A stretch of DNA of 64,000 nt from Betaproteobacteria bacterium (lineage in GTDB: Bacteria > Pseudomonadota > Gammaproteobacteria > Burkholderiales > SG8-39). The notes beneath the pieces were generated by a model. That model searched no databases. It saw nothing but the letters and a program-made list of their open reading frames with translations, and was not told where the DNA came from. The DNA lies in contig VBBY01000005.1 of the NCBI GenBank assembly GCA_005881595.1, positions 1 through 64,000 of the forward strand. Reading direction: 5' to 3'. The position numbers and the translations under genes are program-made. Numbering within the stretch: position 1 is the first letter of the stretch; each line of letters begins with the position of its first letter. This document shows positions 24,187-34,201 of the stretch, in pieces.

Positions 24187-25365
24187 CTAACCCGGGCGCG
24201 GCCAGGGCACGCCCTGGCTGCCGCGGCGCACCGGGCCAACGCCCTTGTAGACGAACTTCTGCAGGCGCTTGCCCTCGTAGGTCTCGGTCGTGTAGAGGTT
24301 GCCCTTCGAGTCGGTGGCGATGCTGTGCACGCCGAAGAACTGGCCGGGCTGGCGGCCGCCGTCGCCGAAGCTGGTCAGCTCCTCCAGCGTCTCGCGCAGG
24401 ATGATGCGCACCTTCTGGTTGCGGCCGTCGGCCATGAAAATGTAGCGCTGCTGCGGATCGCGCGAGAAGGCGACGTCCCAGACCGAGCCTTCGCTCAGGC
24501 TCCTCCTCGCATACCACTGCTCCTTGATGAACTTGCCGTCCTTCGTGAACACCTGCAGGCGATCGTTCTGCCGGTCGCAGACGTACACCAGGCCGTCGTT
24601 CGAGACGTCGGAGCAGTGCACCGGGTTGCGGAACTGCTGCGCCGGCGGCGCGTCGGGATTGTAAGGCCCGAGGTTGCTGTCGTCGGGCTTGTTGCCGTAG
24701 GCGCCCCAGTAGCGCTTCATCTTGCCGGTGTCGGCGTCGAGCACGGCGACGCGCTTGTTCTGGTAGCCGTCGGCGACGAACGCCTCGTTGGTTTTCGGGT
24801 CGACGAAGATCTTCGCCACGCGGCCGAAGTTCTCCAGGTCGTTGCTGCCTTTGTTGTTGCCGTACTTGCCCACCTGCAGCAGGAACTTGCCGTCCTTGGT
24901 GAACTTCAGCACCTGCGCGTCCTTCGCGCCGTTGCCGCCGATCCAGACATTGCCCTTGTGGTCGACGAAGATGCCATGGTTCGACTCGGGCCATTCGTAG
25001 CCCGGTCCCGGGCCGCCCCAGTGCCGCACCAGGTTGCCGGCCTGGTCGAACACCAGCACCGGCGGCGCGCCGCGGCAGCATTCGCCGGTCGGCGGGCTGA
25101 GCTCCAGGCCCTTCTCGTTGTTGTTGAGCGTGGCCGAGCTGCGATGGATGATCCAGACGTGGTCCTGCTCGTCGACCCAGACGCCGATCGTCATGCCGAG
25201 CAGCCAGTGGTTGGGCAGGGGCTTGGGCCACAGCGGATCGACTTCGAACACCGGCGCCTGCACGACCTCGGCTTGGTTAGCCTGCCGGTCGAGGAGCGCC
25301 TGCGTGCAGCCGAGCACCGCGAGTAGCGCGACGAACGCCGCGCCGACTGCTCTGCGATTCGTCAT
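24187..25365 (-). CDS. NHL-repeat six-bladed beta-propeller lipoprotein
   Basis: 392 residues. The signal segment AAFVALLAVLGCTQ ends in a lipobox (VLGC), so the protein is probably a lipoprotein. The mature part has repeated blades with motifs such as IFVDHKGNVWIGGNG, VLKFTKDGKFLLQVG, LQVFTKDGKFIKEQW and HSIATDSKGNLYTTET, typical of NHL or peptidyl-amidoglycolate-lyase-like propellers. The enzymatic or scaffold role is unknown. Divergent from the HupE-like gene. Confidence 0.8.
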   Translation of the reverse strand: MTNRRAVGAAFVALLAVLGCTQALLDRQANQAEVVQAPVFEVDPLWPKPLPNHWLLGMTIGVWVDEQDHVWIIHRSSATLNNNEKGLELSPPTGECCRGAPPVLVFDQAGNLVRHWGGPGPGYEWPESNHGIFVDHKGNVWIGGNGAKDAQVLKFTKDGKFLLQVGKYGNNKGSNDLENFGRVAKIFVDPKTNEAFVADGYQNKRVAVLDADTGKMKRYWGAYGNKPDDSNLGPYNPDAPPAQQFRNPVHCSDVSNDGLVYVCDRQNDRLQVFTKDGKFIKEQWYARRSLSEGSVWDVAFSRDPQQRYIFMADGRNQKVRIILRETLEELTSFGDGGRQPGQFFGVHSIATDSKGNLYTTETYEGKRLQKFVYKGVGPVRRGSQGVPWPRPG

Positions 25366-25400
25366 CCGTGCCTCCTCCGGGAAGCGACCGGGCCGAGTAT

Positions 25401-26705
25401 ATGCAAACTCTGCAATACTGGGTGCGATTGGATCGCAATTTCATCCTCGCCGCGGCACTTCTCGCGTTCGCGCCGGGCGCGCGGGCGCACGACATCCCCG
25501 ACGAAGTCCGCGTCCAGGCCTTCGTAAAGCCCGAAGGCCAGGCGCTGAAACTGCTGGTGCGCGTGCCGCTCAAGGCGATGCGCGACGTCGACGTGCCGCA
25601 GCGGCAGGGAGGCTTCCTCGACTTCGCGCGCGTCGACAGCTCGCTGCGCGACGCGGTCGCCCTGTGGCTCGCAGGCGAGATCGAGCTTTACGAGAACGAC
25701 GCGCGGCTCGGCAAGCCGAAGCTGGTCGATGCCCGCGTCTCGCTCGAGTCGGACCGCTCCTTCGCCGCGTACGAAAGCGCGCTCGCGCATTTCAAGGATC
25801 CGCGCCTCGGCAACGACACCGAGCTCTACTGGAACCAGGGGCTGCTGGACGTGCTGCTCGCGTACCCGGTGCGCTCCGAGCGCTCCGCCTTCTCGATCCG
25901 GCCGCGGCTCGAGCGGCTCGGCATCAAGGTCAACATCGTGCTGCGCTTCCTGCCGCCGGGCGGCGAGGCGAGGGCGTTCGACCTGCACGGCGACCCCGGC
26001 CTCGTGCGCCTCGACCCGCGCTGGCACCAGGCGGCGCTGCGCTTCGTGTACTCGGGCTTCCTGCACATCCTGCAGGGCAGCGACCACCTTCTCTTCGTGC
26101 TCTGCCTGGTCGTCCCGTTCCGGCGCTTCTGGCCGCTCGCGGCCATCGTCACCGCCTTCACCGTCGCGCACTCCGTCACCCTCATCATGACTGCCCTCGG
26201 CCACGGCCCGGACGCGCTCTGGTTTCCCCCGCTGATCGAGCTGCTGATCGCCGCCTCGATCTTCTACATGGCCGCCGAGAACGTCCTCGGCAGCAGCCTG
26301 CAGCGGCGCTGGATCATCGCCTTCGCCTTCGGCCTGGTGCACGGCTTCGGCTTCGCCTACGGCCTGCAGCAGCTCCTGCAGTTCGCCGGATCCCACCTCA
26401 TCACCTCGCTCCTCGCCTTCAACCTCGGAGTCGAGCTCGGCCAGCTCCTCGTGCTGATCGTCCTCGTCCCGCTGCTCAGCTTCCTCTTCCGCTATCTTCC
26501 CGAGCGCGTCGGCACGATCATCATCTCGCTGGTCGTGGGTCACACAGCCTGGCATTGGCTCCTCGAGCGCTGGGAGCGCCTGAGCAGATTCCCCTGGCCC
26601 ACGCTCGACGCCGCGACGCTCGCCAGCGCAATTCGCTGGCTCATCGCACTGCTGGTGCTTGCAGGGTTGGCGTGGATAGCTGCTCACAAAAGATCACACA
26701 GATAA
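25401..26705 (+). CDS. HupE/UreJ-like membrane protein
   Basis: About 434 residues from ATG 25401; a GTG at 25368 would lie only two bases from the divergent gene. A signal peptide (LAAALLAFAPGARAHDIPDE) is followed by a periplasmic domain of about 200 residues, then six or more membrane helices carrying HILQGSDHLLFVLCLVVPF, TVAHSVTLIMTALG and VHGFGFAYGL. These His-rich helices mark the HupE/UreJ_2 family, linked to nickel or other metal permeation. No hydrogenase or urease genes are nearby, so the metal and role are uncertain. Confidence 0.8.
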   Translation: MQTLQYWVRLDRNFILAAALLAFAPGARAHDIPDEVRVQAFVKPEGQALKLLVRVPLKAMRDVDVPQRQGGFLDFARVDSSLRDAVALWLAGEIELYENDARLGKPKLVDARVSLESDRSFAAYESALAHFKDPRLGNDTELYWNQGLLDVLLAYPVRSERSAFSIRPRLERLGIKVNIVLRFLPPGGEARAFDLHGDPGLVRLDPRWHQAALRFVYSGFLHILQGSDHLLFVLCLVVPFRRFWPLAAIVTAFTVAHSVTLIMTALGHGPDALWFPPLIELLIAASIFYMAAENVLGSSLQRRWIIAFAFGLVHGFGFAYGLQQLLQFAGSHLITSLLAFNLGVELGQLLVLIVLVPLLSFLFRYLPERVGTIIISLVVGHTAWHWLLERWERLSRFPWPTLDAATLASAIRWLIALLVLAGLAWIAAHKRSHR

Positions 26706-26754
26706 ATCCAAATAATGCATGGACGAGTCGCGCCGGGGGATTCATTGTGCGGCG

Positions 26755-28293
26755 ATGTCAAACCTTAAAATTACCCATAGACTCGCGCTCCTGCTCGGGG
26801 TGCTGGTCCTCTCTCCGGTGGTTTGGGCCGGCGCACCGCAGGCCTACATCACCAATCTCAACGACGGCACGGTCTCAGTGATCGACACGGCGAGTAACAC
26901 CGTGATGGCGACGGTGCCGGTGGGGAATTTCCCTAACGGCGTGGCGCTGACGCCCGACGGGGCGCACGTCTATGTGGCGAATGTTGTCGACGGCACGGTC
27001 TCGGTGATCGAAACGGCCGGCAACACCGTGACCGCGACCGTACCGGTGGGGCTGTTCCCATTCGGCGTGGCAGTGACGCCCGACGGCGCCCACGTCTATG
27101 TGGCGAACCAGGGCGGCGGCAACGTCTCGGTGATCGCCACGGCAAGCAATACCGTGACGGCGACGGTGACGGTTGGCCCCAGCCCAACCGGAGTTGCGGT
27201 AACGCCCGACGGGACCCGCGTCTATGTGGCGAACGATGGCGACGGCACGGTCTCGGTAATCGACACCGCAAGCAACGGCGTGATCGCGACCGTGACGGTA
27301 GGGGGCGGCCCGGTGGGCGTTGCGGTGACGCCTGACGGAGCCCGCGTCTATGTGGGGAATTTTTCCGGCAGCACGGTTTCGGTGATCGCCACGGCAACCA
27401 ATACCGTGACGGCGACGGTGACGGTGGGGCTCAACCCGGAGGGCATTGCGGTGACGCCCGACGGGACCCGCGTCTATGTGGCGAACTTCAACGCGAACAC
27501 GATCTCGGTGATCGCCACGGCCAGCAATACCGTAACGGCGACGGTGACCGTTGGCGCCAACCCAGCTGGAGTTGCGGTGACGCCCGACGGCGCCCACGTC
27601 TATGTGGCGAATCAGAACAGCAACAATGTCGCGATGATCGCCACGGCCGGCAACACCGTGACGGCGACGGTGCCGGTGGGTGTCCTTCCCCGTGCCTTCG
27701 GCAAGTTCATCAGCTCCTCGGGTGACGCGACGCCGCCGGTGACGAGCTTGGCCGCGCAGCCCGGAACGCTCAAGGGGCGGAAGTTGATGACCGCGAACGC
27801 GACGCTGACCGTTTCGCCGGGCGGCCTGACGATCCAGACACGATGCTTCGACTCGTTCGGCCTTAACGTCCTTCTGTCGGCGACCGACGATTCCTCCGGC
27901 GTCGCGCAGATCAACTACGGGTCTGCACACTTCGTGCTCGGACAGCAGCCGCCGAATCCTGCGCTCGACCAGAGCATCGCGTCGGCAAGCGGAACGATCC
28001 CGTTCCCGACCACCGGCGTCTTCGTGCTCAACTACGGCGCGGTGGACCTCGCAGGGAACCAGGAAACGACGAAGAGCGCGCTGGTGATGGTGAATTCGTT
28101 CAAGGCGTTTGCGTGCGCGACACAACCGTTCGCCTTGGCAGCGCTCCCGAGCTCCGCAACGGTGACCGTGAGCGGCACCCTGACCAACGGCTCGAAGACC
28201 AAGCCGTTCAGGTTCAAGTTCAAGTACGGACCGCGCTCAGCAGGGCGCGACGGCGATGACGACGAGAACGACAACGACGCCCGCGATGATTGA
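26755..28293 (+). CDS. YVTN-type seven-repeat beta-propeller exported protein
   Basis: 512 residues from ATG 26755, preferred over 26719 because it directly starts a signal peptide (ALLLGVLVLSPVVWAG). Seven tandem repeats of about 42 residues, each of the form VYVAN-GTVSVI-TASNTVTATV-VG-P-GVAVTPDG, form a complete seven-bladed YVTN propeller (about residues 27-320). A distinct C-terminal domain of about 190 residues resembles surface-associated domains and includes cysteines, ending in an acidic tail rich in Asp and Asn. Probably secreted or surface-attached; function unknown. Confidence 0.83.
   Translation: MSNLKITHRLALLLGVLVLSPVVWAGAPQAYITNLNDGTVSVIDTASNTVMATVPVGNFPNGVALTPDGAHVYVANVVDGTVSVIETAGNTVTATVPVGLFPFGVAVTPDGAHVYVANQGGGNVSVIATASNTVTATVTVGPSPTGVAVTPDGTRVYVANDGDGTVSVIDTASNGVIATVTVGGGPVGVAVTPDGARVYVGNFSGSTVSVIATATNTVTATVTVGLNPEGIAVTPDGTRVYVANFNANTISVIATASNTVTATVTVGANPAGVAVTPDGAHVYVANQNSNNVAMIATAGNTVTATVPVGVLPRAFGKFISSSGDATPPVTSLAAQPGTLKGRKLMTANATLTVSPGGLTIQTRCFDSFGLNVLLSATDDSSGVAQINYGSAHFVLGQQPPNPALDQSIASASGTIPFPTTGVFVLNYGAVDLAGNQETTKSALVMVNSFKAFACATQPFALAALPSSATVTVSGTLTNGSKTKPFRFKFKYGPRSAGRDGDDDENDNDARDD
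26833..27711 (+). repeat. Seven 126-bp coding repeats (propeller blades)
   Basis: Each unit encodes one 42-residue YVTN blade. Units are similar but not identical at the DNA level; blades 3, 6 and 7 are closest. In-frame throughout and explained by the protein fold. Confidence 0.88.
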
Positions 28294-28378
28294 TCACCTA
28301 GCGGAGCGCCGCCAGAGGCCAGCCTTGCTTCAGGCGTAAACTACCCCGCCTGTCTTTGGACCCGAGCGGGAGCACGTC

Positions 28379-29560
28379 ATGAAGAACCTTGGTTTTGCGC
28401 TTAGACCGATGTTAAGCGTCGCGTTGGCGATGTGTCTGGTGGCGAGCGTTACTCCGGCCGCAGCTCAATTCGTGATCATCGGCATCGACAACAAGGTTTT
28501 CTGGGATAGCGACGCGAAACCGATCCTCTCCCCGCCTGGAAAGGACGCGGTCATCATCTTGGATATCAGCGACCGCATGAATCCGCGGATCGTCGCCAGT
28601 CTGGCACTGATGAATTCCGTGTTCGGTCCACCCGTGAATCTGGCCATCACGCCGGACGAGAGCCTGGCACTCGTAGCGAACTCTATGGACTGGGTTCAGG
28701 ACGGCGCAGCGTGGAAGGGCGTTCCCGGAAGCGACATATTCGTGATCGACCTGAAGGCGAACCCACCCGCGCTAGTCTCCACCGTAAAAGCGGGCAGGCA
28801 GCCTTCTGGCATGGCAATCAATCGTGCGGGGAATCTGGCGCTCGTTACCAACCGGGCTGATAACTCTATTTCCGTACTCTCAATTCGCGGAAAAGAGGTC
28901 AAGGTGGTGGACACCGTAGCGATGGGCGAACAGGTTTCGGCCGTGGCGTTCACACCGGACGGCAAACGGGCGCTCGCCGCCAAGAACGTCAACAATAAGG
29001 CTGCTCTGCTGCAGGTCGACGGCGAGAAAGTGACCTACGCAAAGTACGACATGTTGGTGGGTCTTTTTCCCTACAACTTGGGAATTACGCCGAATGGAAA
29101 ACTCGCCCTCACGGCGAATAACGGCAACTCCGGCTCCGCGGACGGAAACGTAGATACTGTTGGCGTAATTGACCTGGAGGCAACGCCACCCCGCGTCATT
29201 GACCAGGTGGTGGTCGGCGACGGGCCGGAGGGCTTCGCCATCAGCCCGACGGGCGAGGTCGCAGTGGCCATCCTGCTTCGCGGCAGCAACGCAGCCAAAT
29301 CAGCGTTTTTCTACAATCGCAACGGATCGGTGGCAGTGCTGAAGATCGATGGCAAGAAGGTTACGAAGGTAGGTGAAGTGGAGGTCCGAGGCTTGCCTGA
29401 GGGAGCGGTATTCAGTCCGGATGGCAAGTACCTGTACGTCGGAAACTACATGGACGACGACATCTCCATTCTCAGGGTAGACGGGACCACCGTGACTAAC
29501 ACCGGCAAGCTGGTCAAACTGCCTGGCCATCCGGCTTCCATGCGCAGCGTTGTCCCCTGA
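28379..29560 (+). CDS. YncE/lactonase-like beta-propeller exported protein
   Basis: 393 residues with a signal peptide (VALAMCLVASVTPAAAQ). The mature protein has seven or so blades with motifs VNLAITPDESLALVAN, SAVAFTPDGKRALAAK, YNLGITPNGKLALTANN, EGFAISPTGEVAVAI and GAVFSPDGKYLYVGNY, typical of the YncE or 6-phosphogluconolactonase-like superfamily. It has lower GC codon choice in places than its neighbours (for example around 28800-29150), a possible sign of a different history. Function unknown; exported propellers of this kind often bind DNA or carry redox partners. Confidence 0.78.
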   Translation: MKNLGFALRPMLSVALAMCLVASVTPAAAQFVIIGIDNKVFWDSDAKPILSPPGKDAVIILDISDRMNPRIVASLALMNSVFGPPVNLAITPDESLALVANSMDWVQDGAAWKGVPGSDIFVIDLKANPPALVSTVKAGRQPSGMAINRAGNLALVTNRADNSISVLSIRGKEVKVVDTVAMGEQVSAVAFTPDGKRALAAKNVNNKAALLQVDGEKVTYAKYDMLVGLFPYNLGITPNGKLALTANNGNSGSADGNVDTVGVIDLEATPPRVIDQVVVGDGPEGFAISPTGEVAVAILLRGSNAAKSAFFYNRNGSVAVLKIDGKKVTKVGEVEVRGLPEGAVFSPDGKYLYVGNYMDDDISILRVDGTTVTNTGKLVKLPGHPASMRSVVP

Positions 29561-29569
29561 CGTAAGAGA

Positions 29570-30043
29570 CTAGGATTTTGGCGCGGGATGGATGTTGTCC
29601 ACCCAATGCACCTCTTCTGGTTTCTCCACCACCGGAATATCCAGGTTCACCACCACCGGCTGCTGACCGCTGCGGCATAGGACGCAGGAGAGCGGCTCGG
29701 TGTCGCTCGCGTTGATTTCCTGATGCGGGACGAAGGGCGGGACGTAGATGAAGTCGCCGGGGCCGGCTTCGGCCATGAACTCGAGCTTGTCGCCCCAGCG
29801 CATGCGCGCCTTGCCGCTCACCACGTAGATCACGCTCTCTACCGGGCCGTGATGGTGGGCGCCGGTCTTGGCCTTGGGGTGGATGACGACGGTGCCGGCC
29901 CAGAGTTTCTCGGCGCCGGCGCGCGCGTGGGTGATGGCGGCGGCGCGGTTCATGCCCGGGGTCTGCGGGGTGTTGATGTCGAGCTCGTTGGAGTGGACGA
30001 CGCGCACGCCGTCGTACTTCCACTTGGGCTTGGGATCGGTCAT
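29570..30043 (-). CDS. Cupin-domain protein
   Basis: 157 residues from ATG 30041-30043. The cupin core shows TGAHHHGPVESVIYVVSGKAR (first motif, given as AHHHGPVE then VIYVVSGKA) and PGDFIYVPPFVPHQE (second motif), the metal-binding His pattern of single-domain cupins. Some related proteins are dioxygenases or sensors; the substrate is unknown. Its ATG overlaps the M20 peptidase stop (ATGA), so they are coupled. Convergent with the propeller gene nine bases away. Confidence 0.85.
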   Translation of the reverse strand: MTDPKPKWKYDGVRVVHSNELDINTPQTPGMNRAAAITHARAGAEKLWAGTVVIHPKAKTGAHHHGPVESVIYVVSGKARMRWGDKLEFMAEAGPGDFIYVPPFVPHQEINASDTEPLSCVLCRSGQQPVVVNLDIPVVEKPEEVHWVDNIHPAPKS

Positions 30044-31344
30044 CGCGAGCCTCCGGGTTTGCGTGCCTCGAGCAGCGGCGGGCTCACGCCGTCGAGACCG
30101 GCGAGCCCGAGCACGACGAGCAGCGCGTTCTGCGGGCCGAGCCAGGCGTCGGTCGGCTTGTAGGATTCGTTGAGCGAGTGCATGGCCTGATGGTCGCCGC
30201 CGTGGCTGATGGTCACGGCCGGGATGCCGAGGGACATGGCGAGATTGGAGTCCGTGCTCGCCGAATCCAGGGTCGCTTGCTGGCCAAGCGCGCGGAGCGA
30301 GCGACGGGCAACGTGGACGATCTTCGAGTCCTCGGGCGTGCGCCCCGCCGGGCGGTCGCCGATCAGCTTCAGCTCTACGGTGATGCCGTCGGCGTTCCAG
30401 CGCCGGTTCTCTTCCGCCGCCGCGTCGCGGACGTGCGCGAGGATGGTCTTCTCGAGCTTGAGCAGCTCGTCCATGCTGTCGGAGCGCATGTCGATGCCCA
30501 TGCGCGCGTCGCCGGCGATGGCGTTGACCGAGGTGCCGCCGCGCACGATGCCGACGGTGAACGTGGTCTTGGGCGAGGAGGGCGTCCTCACCTCCGAGAT
30601 CTTCGCGATCGCCCGTCCCATGGCGTGGATCGCGCTCGGCAGGCCGAAGGCGCCGAAGCTGTGGCCGCCCGGCCCCTTGAAGATCGCCTCGTAGCGATGG
30701 CTGCCGGTCGCGCGGCTGACGATGCGGCCGATCCGGTCGCCGTCCAGCGAAATGAAGCCGTCGATGTCCGGGTGGTCGCGGAAGAGGGCCTTCACGCCGC
30801 GCAGGTCGCCGAGCTCCTCCTCGCCTACCGTGCCGACGAACAGCACGTCGCCCACGGTGGAGAGGGCGTTGGCGCCCATGGCGCGGAGCACCGCGAGCAG
30901 CTCGACCAGGCCGCGCGTATCGTCGCCGATGCCGGGCGCGTAGTAGCGGCCGTCCTTTTCCTTCACTGTCACGTCGGTGCCCTCGGGAAAGACGGTGTCG
31001 AGATGGGCGGAGATCGCCAGCTTCGGGCCGCTGCCGCGGCCTTTGCGCGCGCCGATGACGTTGCCTTCGCGGTCGATGTAGGCGTCGCTCAGGCCCACCT
31101 CGCGCAGGCGCTTCACGTAGTACGCGGCGCGCGCCTGCTCCTTGAAGGGCGGCGAGGGGATCTCGGTGAGGGTCTTCTGCTCCTCGAACGTGCGCGCGTC
31201 GTCGGCTCTGATGTCGGCGAGCGCCTTGATAACGGCAGGTGCAGAGAGGATGGAGTGGAACGCCTGGTCGACGTCCTGCGCGAGCGCAGCCGCGGCGAGG
31301 CCAATGCCGCCCAGGGCGGCGATCCACCGGGAAACGGCTTTCAT
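30040..31344 (-). CDS. Exported M20-family metallopeptidase
   Basis: 434 residues from ATG 31342-31344; the ATG at 31357 is an alternative. A signal peptide (WIAALGGIGLAAAALAQ) is followed by an M20 domain. Zinc ligands and catalytic residues are seen in ISAHLDTVFPEG, PGIGDDTRGLVELL, VGTVGEEELGDL, SLDGDRIG and TISHGGDHQAMHS. A dimerisation lid domain carries SGH-like GPGGHSFGAFG. M20 enzymes cut small peptides or amidohydrolyse amino-acid conjugates; here probably in the periplasm. Coupled to the cupin gene by four bases. Confidence 0.88.
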   Translation of the reverse strand: MKAVSRWIAALGGIGLAAAALAQDVDQAFHSILSAPAVIKALADIRADDARTFEEQKTLTEIPSPPFKEQARAAYYVKRLREVGLSDAYIDREGNVIGARKGRGSGPKLAISAHLDTVFPEGTDVTVKEKDGRYYAPGIGDDTRGLVELLAVLRAMGANALSTVGDVLFVGTVGEEELGDLRGVKALFRDHPDIDGFISLDGDRIGRIVSRATGSHRYEAIFKGPGGHSFGAFGLPSAIHAMGRAIAKISEVRTPSSPKTTFTVGIVRGGTSVNAIAGDARMGIDMRSDSMDELLKLEKTILAHVRDAAAEENRRWNADGITVELKLIGDRPAGRTPEDSKIVHVARRSLRALGQQATLDSASTDSNLAMSLGIPAVTISHGGDHQAMHSLNESYKPTDAWLGPQNALLVVLGLAGLDGVSPPLLEARKPGGSR

Positions 31345-31413
31345 TTCGCTCGCGAGCATAGCGCAGGTGGCGAAGGAAGCTAACATCAAAGGTCGAATAA
31401 CAGGGAGGGGAAA

Positions 31414-32265
31414 ATGATCCGCTTCGGAACGTGGCTGGTCGCGGCGTTGAGCATGGCGGCGGCAGTGGCGGCGGCGGAAACGCCGCTCGAGCGCGGCAAG
31501 TACCTGGTGGAAGGGATCCTGACCTGCGGGAACTGCCACACGCCGCGGGTGCAGGGCGGCGCGCTCGATACGGCGCGGCTGCACGCGGGCGGCCCGCAGA
31601 GCTGGGAAACGTCGGAGTACAGGGTCAAGGGCGCGAACATCACGCCCGACCGGGAGACCGGCATCGGCGGCTGGAGCGCCAATGATGTGCTGCGCGCCAT
31701 TCGCGACGGCGTGCGGCCGAACGGCCAGCAGCTCTCGCCGCAGATGCCTTACGCCTACTACAAGATCTTCACGCCGTCAGACCTCGAGGCGGTGGTGGCC
31801 TATGTCCGCTCGCTGCCTGCGGTTTCCAGCAAGCTGCCGGCATCGGTTTACAAGGTGGCGAAGATGCACGTCGAGATCCCGGCGGGCGCGGACCAGCCGA
31901 TGCCGGAGAGCGCCATGAAGGATCCGGTGAAGCGAGGCTTCTACCTCGTCACCATCGGCCATTGCATGGAATGCCACTCGCCGCGCACCGACGGGCGCAG
32001 CGATCTGAAGAATGGGCTCGGCAAAGGCGGCGAGAAGTTCGAGGGGCCGTGGGGCGTGAGCGTGTCGCGTAACATCACTTCGCATCCGGTCGCCGGCCTC
32101 GGCGGCTGGAGCGACGCCGAGATCAAGCGCGCGATCACGCAAGGCGTCGGCAAGGGCGGCAGGAAGCTCTTGCCGCCGATGGGCTTCGCCTGGTACGCGC
32201 GCATGACCGAGCCGGACCTCGACGCGATCGTCGCCTACCTGCGGACCGTGCCGCCTTTGGAATGA
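31414..32265 (+). CDS. Exported diheme cytochrome c
   Basis: 283 residues with a signal peptide (LVAALSMAAAVAAAETP). Two CXXCH haem sites are present, in LTCGNCHTPRVQ and HCMECHSPRTDG, with later Met residues available as distal ligands (PMGFAWYARM). The architecture matches two-domain cytochromes acting as electron acceptors for periplasmic dehydrogenases. Divergent from the peptidase gene by 69 bases; the partner dehydrogenase is not adjacent. The convergent zinc-ribbon gene overlaps it by 31 bases. Confidence 0.9.
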   Translation: MIRFGTWLVAALSMAAAVAAAETPLERGKYLVEGILTCGNCHTPRVQGGALDTARLHAGGPQSWETSEYRVKGANITPDRETGIGGWSANDVLRAIRDGVRPNGQQLSPQMPYAYYKIFTPSDLEAVVAYVRSLPAVSSKLPASVYKVAKMHVEIPAGADQPMPESAMKDPVKRGFYLVTIGHCMECHSPRTDGRSDLKNGLGKGGEKFEGPWGVSVSRNITSHPVAGLGGWSDAEIKRAITQGVGKGGRKLLPPMGFAWYARMTEPDLDAIVAYLRTVPPLE

Positions 32266-32477
32266 GCGCGCTTTCGCCGGGGGACGCGGGCTTCCTTCGA
32301 AGGCGGCGCGGCCTGCTGCCCGATCTGCGCGATCAGGTCCGCATACTGCATCGCGGTGCCGCAGACCGCGCAGTAGAACCGCGCCAGCGGCCCGGAATAA
32401 TCCTCTGGATCGGGCTTGAACTGCGTGCTGTCGCAAGAAGAGCACTTCGCGCTGATCTTGCCGATGCGGAATTGCAT
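32235..32477 (-). CDS. Small zinc-ribbon protein
   Basis: 80 residues from ATG 32475-32477. Two CXXC pairs (KCSSCDS and YCAVCGTA) separated by about 20 residues form a zinc ribbon. The basic C-terminus (PRRKRAHSKGG) may bind nucleic acid. Function unknown. An earlier in-frame start (32546) adds a segment unlike the core. It overlaps the cytochrome gene by 31 bases and ends it convergently. Confidence 0.68.
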   Translation of the reverse strand: MQFRIGKISAKCSSCDSTQFKPDPEDYSGPLARFYCAVCGTAMQYADLIAQIGQQAAPPSKEARVPRRKRAHSKGGTVRR

Positions 32478-32551
32478 GCGAGCCTTTCTGGACGTGAGCA
32501 GCGAGGGTAGTAAAACCGCAACCGCGGCGCGAGGAATTATGACCACGTTTT

Positions 32552-34200
<1,649 letters not shown>

Positions 34201-34201
<1 letters not shown>

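Noticed and set aside
26833-27711. Regular repeats resembling a CRISPR or satellite array
   Set aside because: Period of 126 bases, in-frame and coding for beta-propeller blades; no short identical repeats with unique spacers.
26875-28125. 416-codon minus-strand frame opposite the YVTN gene, with regular His/Arg repeats
   Set aside because: Its repeats are only the mirror of the propeller repeats; no domain, no ribosome site.
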